64,000 nucleotides of DNA from Nematostella vectensis (Eukaryota; Cnidaria; Anthozoa; Actiniaria; Edwardsiidae). Numbering within the stretch: position 1 is the stretch's first letter; each line of letters opens with the position of its first letter. The DNA is taken from contig NC_064047.1 of the NCBI RefSeq assembly GCF_932526225.1, positions 12,036,460 through 12,100,459 of the forward strand, written 5' to 3'. A program made the position numbers and the translations under genes. The notes below the pieces were generated by a model, which saw only the letters and a program-made list of their open reading frames with translations, was not told the origin of the DNA and did not search any database. Shown one piece after another: positions 1-9,089 of the stretch.

Positions 1-118
1 GTTTATTGAAATTGTCCCATAAAAATCAATACTGTCCAACACTGTCTCACATTGGCCATTTGTCATTTGGAATGGCCATTTGTCAAGCGCTAGTGGCAAA
101 TGGCCAAATGGTAATATA
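1..118. repeat. Inverted-repeat element flanking the BEL/Pao LTR
   Basis: A short repeat containing a hairpin: the arms GGCCATTTGTCA and TGGCAAATGGCC surround an 8-nt loop around positions 74-105. The same ~84 bp occurs at about 44447-44529 and, reverse-complemented, at about 51645-51725, where it continues into different DNA instead of the LTR. It is therefore a pre-existing dispersed repeat into which the LTR element inserted. No coding potential seen. Confidence 0.6.
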
Positions 119-600
119 TGAAGTAGATTCCGGCTACGAAGCGATTTAAGACCGGCCTCAAGGATTTCTTCCAATATTTATTATATAAAAACATTCTGGA
201 ATAGATCAATAATTACAGCATTTAGGCTAGATCTCGGGCATATTCCTACACATTCCGATCATAGTTGTGAAGCGATAGAGATTTACGAAATTAAACTTAC
301 AAGCAATGGAACATACACTTGAATGAATAATTACTACTACACAAAACATACAAATCATGCGCTATAAAGCTAATATAACTTGATCATGGTACCTGAAGGG
401 TGGATTCCTGCGCGGTCTTGGCTTAAACTTAGCTCTGCTCTAAACTTGCGATCTCCTCATGTGCTCTATTGACTCTAACTGGTCTCAATTTACAGATGCC
501 TTTTAAGCAGCAATTATCAACTTGTGTCAATCAAACTTAATTACTTACATATTGAATCAGTCACTTAGAAAACAAACAGTGTCCGATGCGCTATCTACAA
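119..600 (-). repeat. BEL/Pao 3' LTR (copy 1)
   Basis: Read on the minus strand it starts TGTAGATAGCG and ends ATCTACTTCA, the TG..CA ends expected of an LTR, over 482 bp. It directly follows the last pol domain. A minus-strand AATAAA lies about 60 bp before its 3' end. The boundary at 119 is supported by an apparently empty copy of the flanking repeat near 51645. The 5' LTR of this copy is not in the window. Confidence 0.65.
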
Positions 601-3600
601 CAAATCCTCGGGGGGCGCCAATGAGAAGGCGCTATTTGTTACTCTGCTTCGCATATCAAGCAGCAGCGCTGGACGGACCTCTGATATTCCGCTCCGTTGG
701 CTGTCTTGACTCTCACGTTCCGTACGAGTGCGTCTTGCCCGGGGTAGGTCTCCACGACGCGTCCAAGACTCCATTTTCCACGTGGCGCCGTGAAATCCAC
801 TAGCAGGACAACATCTCCGACGCTCATCTGGCGACCTTTCTTCTGCCATTTGGAGCGGCCGCGACTGATCAGCGTTGGAACGTACTCTCGGATGAACCGT
901 CTCCAGAAGTAGTTGACGATGGTCTGCACGAACTGGTAGCGCTTCCTGAGGTTCTTTTTGTGTCTTCGTATGGACCATGAGGGGTGTTTACCGACGCTCA
1001 TCCCAGTAGGAGGTGATTCGGTGTCAGGGGTCTTGGATCGTTGGGGTCGTCCGAACTGTAACTCAGAGGGCGGCTGTTCAGGATACTCTTCACTTCGGCG
1101 AATACTGTAGCCATCTCGCTCCAGGAGAGTCTCTGCTCTCCTACGGTTACGTGAAGTGAGTGCTTGACTTGCTTGACCAAACTCTCGTACATTCCTCCTT
1201 GATGGGGACTGTAGGGGGATATGAAGATCCAGTTGAACTTGTGCAGCATCGCAAAGTCTTCAAGACACTTCTTCTCATCGATGACTAGTTTGCGGAGTTC
1301 TGCTTCTGCCCCTACAAACGAGCCTCCGTTGTCCGAGATCAACGTCTCTGGCCATCCGTGGGTTGCGGCGAATCGTCTAACTGCTTGGACAAGCTGACAA
1401 CGCTTCCGCTGATGTGTTCTCCACGATTTTCAAGTGCACCGCTCGTACGGTCGCACAGGTGAAGATTGCTCCCCATGCCTTGATCGATTGCTTTCTTCCA
1501 TACTTCAGTCTGAATGGCCCGAATAAGTCCACTCCTGTTATATTGAAAGGCGGTGAGACTAACTGCAATCTTTCTTTCGGAAGATCAGCCATCATTGTAG
1601 TGTGTGGCGGTTGCTTTTGTTCCCTACAAGTCACGCATTTTCTTGTGATCTTATTTGCACGATTTCTCCCTCGTAGGATCCAGTACTTTGCACGCGATTC
1701 AGACAGGGTTCTTTCTCGCCCTGCGTGATTCGTCATTTGATGCATCTCTCTCATGATCAGCGTCGAGATGTGATCCTTTGCTGGGAGGAGTACTGGATAC
1801 ACTTGGTCATACGGCAGGCTGGTCCTGGTCAGGCGGCTCCCTACCCTCATCAAGCCATCCTCGTCTATGAATGGCGACAGATTCGGGTAGTCTTCTGTCT
1901 TCATGGCTCGCTGACTGAACCGCAGCCAATACTCTTCAGCGGCTTCGATTTCTGCAGGTGCTAGGTGACTAGTTTTCTTCTGCTCTGGGTTATTCACACT
2001 GGACTTGAGGTTGCTTACAAATCGCATACAATATGCGGTGATCCTCACAAGGCGACTCCATCTGGATTGGGATTGCGGATCTAGTAGTGGTTCCTCCTAG
2101 ACGGCGGCGGCGATTGCACTTACTGGCGTCTCTTTTTTCTTTTCCGGATCTTCTTCTTCTGGGGTTATGACTGCCTCACTAGGCCAATCAGCTCTCGGTT
2201 TCTTGAGGAAGGGTTGACCGCTCATCCATCCTCCTTTGCTTAGCTCTTCAACAGTGATGCCTCTGCTTAGGTCGTCAGCTGGATTTTGATCCGTCGGTAC
2301 ATGTCTCCAGTGACCTTGTTCCCACTCGGACTCGATCTCGGCGATGCGAACACCTACGAAGGGCTTGAATGCAGAGGACCGGGATCTTAACCAGGACAGG
2401 ACTATCGTGGAGTCCGACCACAAGACGACGCTCTCCGGCTTTGTCTTGAGCTCTGAGACGATGGTTTTCGCGAGTCTGGAGGCTACGAGAGCTGCCATCA
2501 GCTCTAGTCTAGGGACTGTTGATTGGCGCAGTGGTGCTACTCTGGCTTTCGCTGCCACAATGCGGACCTCTGGGCCTTGCGGAGTCGGCCAGACAAGGTA
2601 GGCGACGGCGCCATATGCCTTACAGCTTGCGTCGGCGAACACGGTCGCCTGCGTTATAGGGCTTGAGACATCTCGGGATTTGGACCTCCTTCAGGCTTTC
2701 GATCTCTTTCAGTAGTGAAAGCAACATGGCACTTGTTTCTTCTGGAAGGGGATCGTCCCAATCGAACTGTTCTGCCCTCCAAACCTCTTGCAGCGCTACT
2801 CTTGCTTTGATCGTGACGGCTGACGCGAGGCCTAGAGGGTCATACAGCCGGGAGATGCTCGAGAGTACGGATCTCTTCGTCAGTGCTTTCAACTTCAAAT
2901 CCCTCGAGGCGAAGCTTATTGTGTCTCTCTGCCGGTTCTATCCTACTCCGAGAGTCTTCGTGCCTTCTTCCCCATCGAGATTGACTGTTGGCGTCCCTGA
3001 TGCGTGTCCGGCATTGTTTCCGGGTGGGGGTGGCTGGCTTTGCACTGCAGTATCTGACGAAATCCACTGCTTTATCTTGAAACTTCCTGTCGACAGAACG
3101 CTGTCAGTCTCTTTGATGGTCTTCGTGGCTTCCTCTGCGGTTGAACATGAGAATATCAAATCGTCCATCTTTTGAGCAGGGTAGCTGCTAGCGGGCTCTC
3201 TTCACTGTTTTCATCGGCCATCCTTAACAGCACATAGCTGGCCATATCTGGGGATGGTTTTTCGCCGAAGGTCACTCTCTGAAGGGCGTAGAAAGCTGGC
3301 GGTCTTGAAGTGTCTAGGTCTCTCCAGAGGAAGCGATGGACTTGCTTATCATCCTCCGGAAGGCAGATCTGAAGAAACATCTTTGAAATGTCCCCGACAC
3401 AAGCAACCTGGTCTTCTCGGAAGCGCAATAGAACGCCGAGCAGATCACCGATTAGCCCTGGGCCTTTGTACAGGGACGAGCTGAGAGACACACCCTGGTA
3501 CACACTAGCGGGATCGAATACTATTCTTAAGGGGGTGCTGTCTTGCTGTCCGGTCGATATATGCCGAAATTTGGGAGATAGTAGACTGGCTTGACGGGCC

Positions 3601-3860
3601 TCTCAAGTTCCTCTTGGGTAAGCTCTCTCGCCCAACCGTTTTCTTGGTATTGGACGATTACCTTTTGATACATGTCTGCCTTGTCTTGGTTTTTAAGCAG
3701 ACCTGTCTCTAGTGACCTTAACATCTGTTCTGCGAGTGGACGGTTGTCGGGGAGAAGGGTTTTATCTTGTTTCCACGGTAACCCAACAATGTAACGGTTG
3801 TCTTCTTTTCTACAGGAACTCTCCATTAGCTTAAGAGCTTGCTTGTCCTAAAACGACATC
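601..3860 (-). pseudogene. BEL/Pao retrotransposon pol, decayed (copy 1)
   Basis: Minus-strand order from high to low coordinates: RT fingers (3826-3527), RT middle (3503-3156), MDDL catalytic box and thumb (3168-2620), Pao-type RNase H (2642-2097, with FADASCKAYGA, WSDSTIVLSWL and NPADDLSRG), integrase zinc finger with H..H..CVTC and first catalytic Asp in GVDLFGP (2048-1377), second Asp and Glu (ISDNGGSF, QGGMYES; 1342-998), and a DUF5641-type C-terminal domain (1001-639). This domain order is that of BEL/Pao elements. At least five frame changes, plus an in-frame stop near 2938, break the frame, so it is non-autonomous. The 5' part (protease, gag) is cut off by the assembly gap. I saw no difference from the second copy at 45012-48271. 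Confidence 0.9.
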
Positions 3861-4060
3861 NNNNNNNNNNNNNNNNNNNNNNNNNNNNNNNNNNNNNNNN
3901 NNNNNNNNNNNNNNNNNNNNNNNNNNNNNNNNNNNNNNNNNNNNNNNNNNNNNNNNNNNNNNNNNNNNNNNNNNNNNNNNNNNNNNNNNNNNNNNNNNNN
4001 NNNNNNNNNNNNNNNNNNNNNNNNNNNNNNNNNNNNNNNNNNNNNNNNNNNNNNNNNNNN
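3861..4060. other. Assembly gap (200 N)
   Basis: Exactly 200 undetermined bases. The left edge is BEL/Pao pol. The right edge starts at the sequence that elsewhere (20923, 35043) lies just downstream of the 51-bp minisatellite, so the gap probably hides a minisatellite and/or a misjoin. Confidence 0.95.
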
Positions 4061-4460
4061 GTGCCTATTAGAAGTTTCTTTGAGGAGGTGACTGATAATT
4101 TAGAGCGGATGGTCTGTTAAATAGCGCGGATTCTAACAGATTCTCTCGTCTTTTGCCGTTTGAGGTTTCCGTCGGTCAACAGTGAGCTGGTGGCAATGAT
4201 GCTTTAACTAGACGAGTATTCCAGGGGTATAGAATTATCGGTTATCGCTTTTTGGGGCAGTGAAATTTTCCAATGCTGCTTTAACTAGACGAGTATTCCA
4301 GGGGTATAGAATTATCGGCTATCGCTTTTTGGGGCAGTGAAATTTTCCAATGCTGCTTTAACTAGACGAGTATTCCAGGGGTATAGAATTATCGGCTATC
4401 GCTTTTTGGGGCAGTGAAATTTTTCAATGCTGCTTTAACTAGACGAGTATTTCCTCGACT
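4061..4460. repeat. Unit A start with 77-bp satellite
   Basis: After ~140 bp of unit-start sequence a 77-bp repeat begins at 4201, 4278, 4355 and 4432 (about 3.3 copies), each starting GCTTTAACTAGACGAGTATT. The last copy breaks off and runs into the hammerhead-ribozyme monomers. No open reading frame of note. Confidence 0.85.
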
Positions 4461-4588
4461 CATCATGCTAGCCCGGTCGCAGCTCTAGATCCCACATGGA
4501 TCTAAGCTGTGGTTTAAAGCACTTCGTTCGAGTCGAAGTCGCCCTGCAGTTTTTTTTTTTTTGCCGATGAAGTTTAACTGAGGCAAAC

Positions 4589-4645
4589 CGGCTATGCCAT
4601 GCTGACGAGTCCTAATAAGGACGAAACAGCTGTCCATGGTTGCCG
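4589..4645 (+). ncRNA. Type I hammerhead ribozyme 1 (unit A)
   Basis: Core CTGACGAG (4602-4609) and GAAA are present. Stem II is GTCC/GGAC with loop TAATAA. Stem III is the palindrome ACAGCTGT, with no loop. The cleavage triplet GTC puts predicted cleavage after 4634. Stem I is CCATG/CATGG followed by an internal loop and CGGC/GCCG. All invariant core bases of the hammerhead fold are there. Confidence 0.88.
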
Positions 4646-4946
4646 AACTGCACGGGTAATAGACTGTGCTAGCGTCCCGTCTTGGCCCGACTGGTGCCAA
4701 TGTGTGTATGCTAGTGTGCTTCTAAAGTTCACATTTATGTATATATACTCGCAAGGATAGTTTGGCTATCCGACGGAGTTTTAGACTAGCAAAGGTCGCA
4801 TGCGTGATCCGCACAATTGACATCACGCTAGCCCGGTCGCAGCTCTAGATCCCACATGGATCTAAGCTGTGGTTTAAAGCACTTCGTTCGAGTCGAAGTC
4901 GCCCTGCAGTTTTTTTTTTTGCCGATTAAGTTTAACTGAGGCAAAC

Positions 4947-5003
4947 CGGCTATGCCATGCTGACGAGTCCTAATAAGGACGAAACAGCTGTCGATGGTTG
5001 CCG
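4947..5003 (+). ncRNA. Type I hammerhead ribozyme 2 (unit A)
   Basis: Same core, stem II and palindromic stem III as the first copy; predicted cleavage after 4992. The first base after the cleavage site is G rather than C, which breaks the first stem I pair (G opposite G), so activity may be reduced. Confidence 0.8.
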
Positions 5004-5302
5004 AACTGCACGGGTAATAGACTGTGCTAGCGTCCCGTCTTGGCCCGACTGGTGCCAATGTGTGTATGCTAGTGTGCTTCTAAAGTTCACATTTATGTAT
5101 ACATACTCGCAAGGATAGTTTGGCTATCCGACGGAGTTTTAGACTAGCAAAGGTCGCATGCGTGATCCGCACAATTGGCATCACGCTATCCCGGTAGCAG
5201 CTCTAGATCCCACAAGGATCTAAGCTGTGGTTTAAAGTACTTCGTTCGAGTCGAAGTCGCCCTGCAGTTTTTTTTTGCCGATGAAGTTTAACTGAGGCAA
5301 AC

Positions 5303-5359
5303 CGGCTATGCCATGCTGACGAGTCCTAATAAGGACGAAACAGCTGTCCATTGTTGCCG
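5303..5359 (+). ncRNA. Type I hammerhead ribozyme 3 (unit A)
   Basis: Core and stems II and III intact, predicted cleavage after 5348. Stem I reads CATTG instead of CATGG on its 3' strand, one internal mismatch that the unit B counterpart lacks. Confidence 0.8.
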
Positions 5360-5444
5360 AACTGCACGGGTAATAGACTGTGCTAGCGTCCCGTCTTGGC
5401 CCGACTGGTGCCAATGTGTGTATGCTAGTGTGCTTCTAAAGTTC

Positions 5445-5700
5445 GCATTGTTTGTACAACTTCGTCAACGGCTACTGAGCTCAATAATCGAATCTAGGAG
5501 GAAAAGAAAAATATTGCACATTATCTGAAGCGAGAGAATTCTTTGCGATCAGAGACACCGCTGTTTGCTTCTGTTTTGTTTGGTTCCGTATGTGACTGCT
5601 GAGCTCGCCTTGCGTGACAGGGGGCGGTCTGAGTGACTGCGTGGACTAGGGTCTAGACTCCTTTGCGTCTTTCCCGAAGGGTTGATCAGACGCTTCCATT
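5445..5700 (+). promoter_or_regulatory. Candidate promoter / 5' non-coding exon of TRIM-TLDc gene A
   Basis: This block is conserved in all three units (5445, 22305, 52801). It ends in a strong splice donor GTAAGT at 5701, which could join to the acceptor TTTTTTAG ending at 7057, two bases before the start codon. Transcription start and promoter elements cannot be fixed by eye. In unit C the donor reads GTAAAT. Confidence 0.4.
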
Positions 5701-7057
5701 GTAAGTTGAGATTCGCCTGAGAAGATTTCGACTAGAAACAGGTATTTATATCGCCTATTTCCACCCTATTTTGGCTATATTACCTATTTCATTATTGTAT
5801 GGGGTCTAAAAGTGGATCGATTCATTTGTCCTCAACTGATAACTCTTGAGAGGTGAAATGAGTGAAATCGCTTTCGATTCGATTCCACTAAAATTCCGAA
5901 AGACTCGAAAAGTTTCCGAGTAAAAAAATATATATTAAATGTACCTTTTGTTCCAAACGTTGTGTTTAGTATATTGGCAGTCTATATTTGAATTATTATG
6001 TGTTGTCTTATTCGTTGTTGTTGTTACAATGCTGTACATCAAAGGTCGGTACAGCTAGATATGCTCACTCTAGCTGAATCGTTAACCTTATAACACTTTA
6101 TTTTCGCGTCAATTTAAAAAGCCAGAGTGAAGTTAGTTCCTTATTCGCAGTTCCTTTTTCGTCTGTTTCCTTATTCGCTCAGTTCCTTATTCAAATCCGG
6201 GGGGGGGGGGGGGTATTTACATGATACCTTTTAATACGAGTTGAAACAGTATTTAGGCATAACAGTTTATTCAGAACAAGTCCAACAGCATTTTCGTCGG
6301 GTAATTTTGGTTGCTTTAACGTGCTTTGCTGCTAACAAAGCTGTGAACATGAGACTCTATCTGCTACAAAAGGTCAAATTACGCAATGCGTGCGATCGCT
6401 TTCACAAATGAATCTAGCAAAAGAGACGAAATCTACCTCTCATCTAATAAATGTATTTGTATCTTGGGCTTTCTTTCCAAACGCATTATTATATTTAGAG
6501 GAGAAATATTCACGCTTTACTTGACTACGTACGCGTGTAGAAGGAATTTGACCTTGCTAACAAAACCACAATTTAACAGATAGTGCTTGTTGTCAATTAA
6601 CACCTTGGCTACTACATAAGGCTCTGACAAAACAAATAAATTAGTGCAGTGACACGAATAGGGAACTGTTCCTTATTCAAGTTAGTTTTCGCGAATAAGG
6701 AAATGGAATCTCCAAACGTCCCATTTCGTTTTACGACTTATCCTAATAAGGAATAGACTATGAAGAGGATTGTCAGTGTTTGCTTATCATTTCTCAATAA
6801 AGGAAAGGAAATTTCATAACTCCCGATTTCTCTTTAACTACTCCTTTCTAAAGAGTTCCCGAAAAAGGAAATGGCATTTCATAACTCCCGATCTCGCTTT
6901 AACTACTAAAAGGAAATGACCAGAAGGGGCGTGGCTATTCCCCCAATATTTTCTCAATTTTCTGTAGCGTGCCCCTCCCCCAATCTTAAGTGGCCTGCTA
7001 TGCCTCTCGTAGAAAAGGAATAATAAATTTGCTTATGCTTTACTTGTTGTTTTTTAG
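5701..7057. other. Upstream region / putative 5'UTR intron, unit A
   Basis: AT-rich, no coding sequence recognised. It holds a G-run near 6202-6213, repeated TTCCTTATTC-type words in both orientations between about 6138 and 6755, a perfect CC(A/T)6GG box at 6742-6751, and imperfect direct repeats around 6790-6905 (CATAACTCCCGAT..CTTTAACTACT). Positions ~6130-6905 are shared with unit B but replaced by unrelated DNA in unit C. Confidence 0.5.
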
Positions 7058-7059
7058 AA

Positions 7060-7242
7060 ATGACATCCGCCAGCAGGCGCCTCGAGGATGAGGTGACGTG
7101 CTCTATATGTATAGAGCACTTTAACGATCCTAGAGTGCTCCCTTGCTTGCACTCATTTTGTCGGCACTGCCTGGAAGAGCTGGCAGTGCACTCTGAAGGG
7201 AGAGGAAAACTTGTGTGCCCCCTCTGTAAGGCGGAATTCCAG
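7060..7242 (+). CDS. TRIM-TLDc A exon 1: RING finger
   Basis: 61 codons. C3HC4 ligands: C14, C17, C29, H31, C34, C37, C53 and C56. The acceptor TTTTTTAG precedes the ATG by two bases; the donor GTAATC follows codon 61 in phase 0. Reading through the donor gives a stop at 7315, so splicing is needed for the full protein. Confidence 0.88.
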
Positions 7243-7423
7243 GTAATCTGTCATACAGAAATTCATCCATTACTTAATGAACCCTGGCACAACTGTGTGA
7301 CAAATATTTTGCTGTAACAAAGAAATGGATTCAAACGACAAGTGCATTTCGAAAGAGAAAAGCGAAATTGAATTCTTCTCACAAGAATTACTTTATGAGT
7401 ATTGAATTATTAAAAGATAAGGA

Positions 7424-7670
7424 TCCCCAAGCTAATGTTGTATTTTGCATGTTTCCTTCATAGTTACTGTAAATATATGGGCGTTACAAAAAAATTGGGA
7501 CAAAAACCTATAATAAAATACCTTCAAACTTTTCTTACCTGTTTTTGGACTTGTCATTCACATCCCTGTGAAGTTTCAATTCATTTGGGGCAATATTGAG
7601 CAATTGTAGTTCAACTATATTTACAGTAACTATGAATAAAACACGTAAAATACAACATTAGCTCGGGGAA
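7424..7670. mobile_element. MITE in intron 1, unit A
   Basis: Terminal inverted repeats of about 50 bp: the left arm TCCCCAAGCTAATGTTG.. is matched by the right arm read in reverse, CCCCGAGCTAATGTTG.., with only a few mismatches. About 247 bp, no ORF. Present at the same intron position in all three gene copies, so it predates the unit duplications. Confidence 0.75.
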
Positions 7671-7737
7671 CCTATGCCCTCCCCTGAAACCATATGCAAA
7701 CTCCGTTATAACTATATTTTACTGATTATTGTTCTAG

Positions 7738-8650
7738 ATTTCCCCAGCAGATGTTCCGAGTTTAAAGGTGAATTTCATGATCAACAGTATTATCTCTGTT
7801 CTTCCTTTGTTGACATCTGAAGACTCCAAGAAGAAACCATCTTGTGAATCGTGTGATAGCGGCGAGCCTGCCCAAGGGAGATGTAACGAGTGCGACCACT
7901 TTGTCTGTGAGCAGTGCATCTCGGCTCATAAGAGATTACGACTACTACAACACCACACTCTCCTCAGTCTTGATGAGATCAAAAGCGGAAAGTTACTTTC
8001 GAAGAGCAAAACTTCCTACTGCACCAAACATGAAGGTGAAGTGCTGAAACTGTTTTGCGAATCTTGTAAGGAAGTAATTTGCCGGGACTGCACCGTCGTT
8101 GATCATAAAAATCACGATTACCTTTTCACAAGTGATGTAATCGCTCGAGAGAAAGAAGAAATATTGGGAAGAGCAAAAAAAGTTGCATCAAAACTCACCG
8201 ATATTGAACAGGCGATGGCATTGGTAGAAGAGACTCAACAACATCTCGAGGAAAATAAACGTGCGACCAGAAGGGATCTGGATGCGTTCATTGATAAGCA
8301 GATAGGTACTCTTGAGAAGATGCGATCTGATCTTAAAGGGGGGATTGAGTCAGCTTGTCAAAAGCATGATAAGCAGCTGACTGCTCAGAGAGAGACTCTA
8401 TCCATGAGACTTGCAAGTGCTCGTAGCAGTTTGGAGTTTGCTGAGAGAATGTGCAGAGATGCAAATGATGTGGATGTCTTGTCCATCAGGAATGAAGTGC
8501 TATCCCAGCTATCGAGTCTTGCAGAGAAACCCGTGGATCAGCCTTGTACGGAGGTTGGAGTTCGTCTTGTAGTGGATGAGGAGTATTGGGATTCTTTGTC
8601 AAAGAAGATCTCAGTTGATGTGATTTCTGTTGGTGAATCTGAGCAAACAG
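7738..8650 (+). CDS. TRIM-TLDc A exon 2: B-box1, B-box2, coiled coil
   Basis: Acceptor TTGTTCTAG ends at 7737; the exon continues the RING frame. B-box1 cysteines start at C97/C100. B-box2 is C156..H159..C168..C171..C176..C179..H184..H187. A long Glu/Lys/Leu-rich helix follows, as expected of the TRIM coiled coil. The donor GTACTA at 8651 leaves phase 1. In-frame translation past the donor only reads a tetranucleotide repeat. Confidence 0.88.
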
Positions 8651-8671
8651 GTACTAATTCTCTAATACTGT

Positions 8672-8730
8672 TATGTAGGTCGGTCGGTCGGTCGGTCGGC
8701 CGGCAGGCAGGCAGGCAGGCAGGTAGGTAC
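8672..8730 (+). repeat. Short GGTC/GGCA tetranucleotide tract, unit A
   Basis: GGTCGGTC..GGCAGGCA..GGTAGGTA just inside intron 2. The same site in unit C is expanded to more than 900 bp. Confidence 0.9.
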
Positions 8731-9089
8731 CCTCAATAGACTCTTGAATAGGCTTCCTAGTTTTACCTTTTACTACCATCTCGAAGGTCTTTCTCATGTT
8801 CAACTCCATTCGGTTCTCCAGCGCCCAGCGCTTGATGTTGGTAACTTTCTCCAGCGATGAATCAATCGTGTCTGAGCCAGATATCACAGGCGTACTTATT
8901 GTGATGTCATCCGCATATTTGATAAATAGAGAGTTGGCGCTAGCGTTCTGAATGTCATTTACCATGATAGAGAATAGCAACGGTCCTAGCACCGTTCCTT
9001 GGGGGACTCCTCTGCTGATTCCAAGGAAACTGGTAGCCATCCCATTAACCACAACTCGCTGCTTTCGATCGCACAGGAAGCTCATTATC
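8731..9089 (-). pseudogene. CR1-like LINE reverse transcriptase, C-terminal piece (unit A)
   Basis: Minus-strand translation shows GVPQGTVLGPLLFSIMVNDI and the catalytic YADD box of a non-LTR reverse transcriptase. It joins in frame to the piece starting at 11324 if the DNA between 9090 and 11323 is removed. Non-LTR clade assignment (CR1/L2-like) is tentative. It lies antisense inside intron 2 of the TRIM-TLDc gene. Confidence 0.8.

Larger units (their letters stand above)
4461..5444 (+). repeat. Tandem ~357-bp hammerhead-ribozyme monomers (retrozyme-like), unit A
   Basis: Three monomers in tandem (two complete, the third ending about two-thirds through). The ribozyme cores start at 4602, 4960 and 5316, giving periods of 358 and 356. 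Each monomer has a hammerhead ribozyme and several further strong hairpins, and no protein-coding potential. Tandem ribozyme-bearing monomers of 170-400 nt without ORFs are the hallmark of metazoan retrozymes, whose transcripts self-cleave and circularise; that assignment is inference. The small minus-strand ORFs here are chance readings. Confidence 0.8.

Noticed and set aside
595-978. Overlapping minus ORF (127 codons) beside the DUF5641 frame
   Set aside because: Shadow frame of the BEL/Pao C-terminal domain at 639-1001.
4485-5528. Repeated minus ORFs starting MAPVGPRRDAS as a small protein family
   Set aside because: They are antisense readings of the ribozyme monomers and break at poly-T length changes.
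5840-5870. CTGATAA..GTGAAAT as another hammerhead
   Set aside because: Lacks the invariant CUGANGA core and a cleavage triplet with a closing stem.
6170-6200. tRNA T-arm-like TTCAAATCC
   Set aside because: No matching anticodon or acceptor arms around it.
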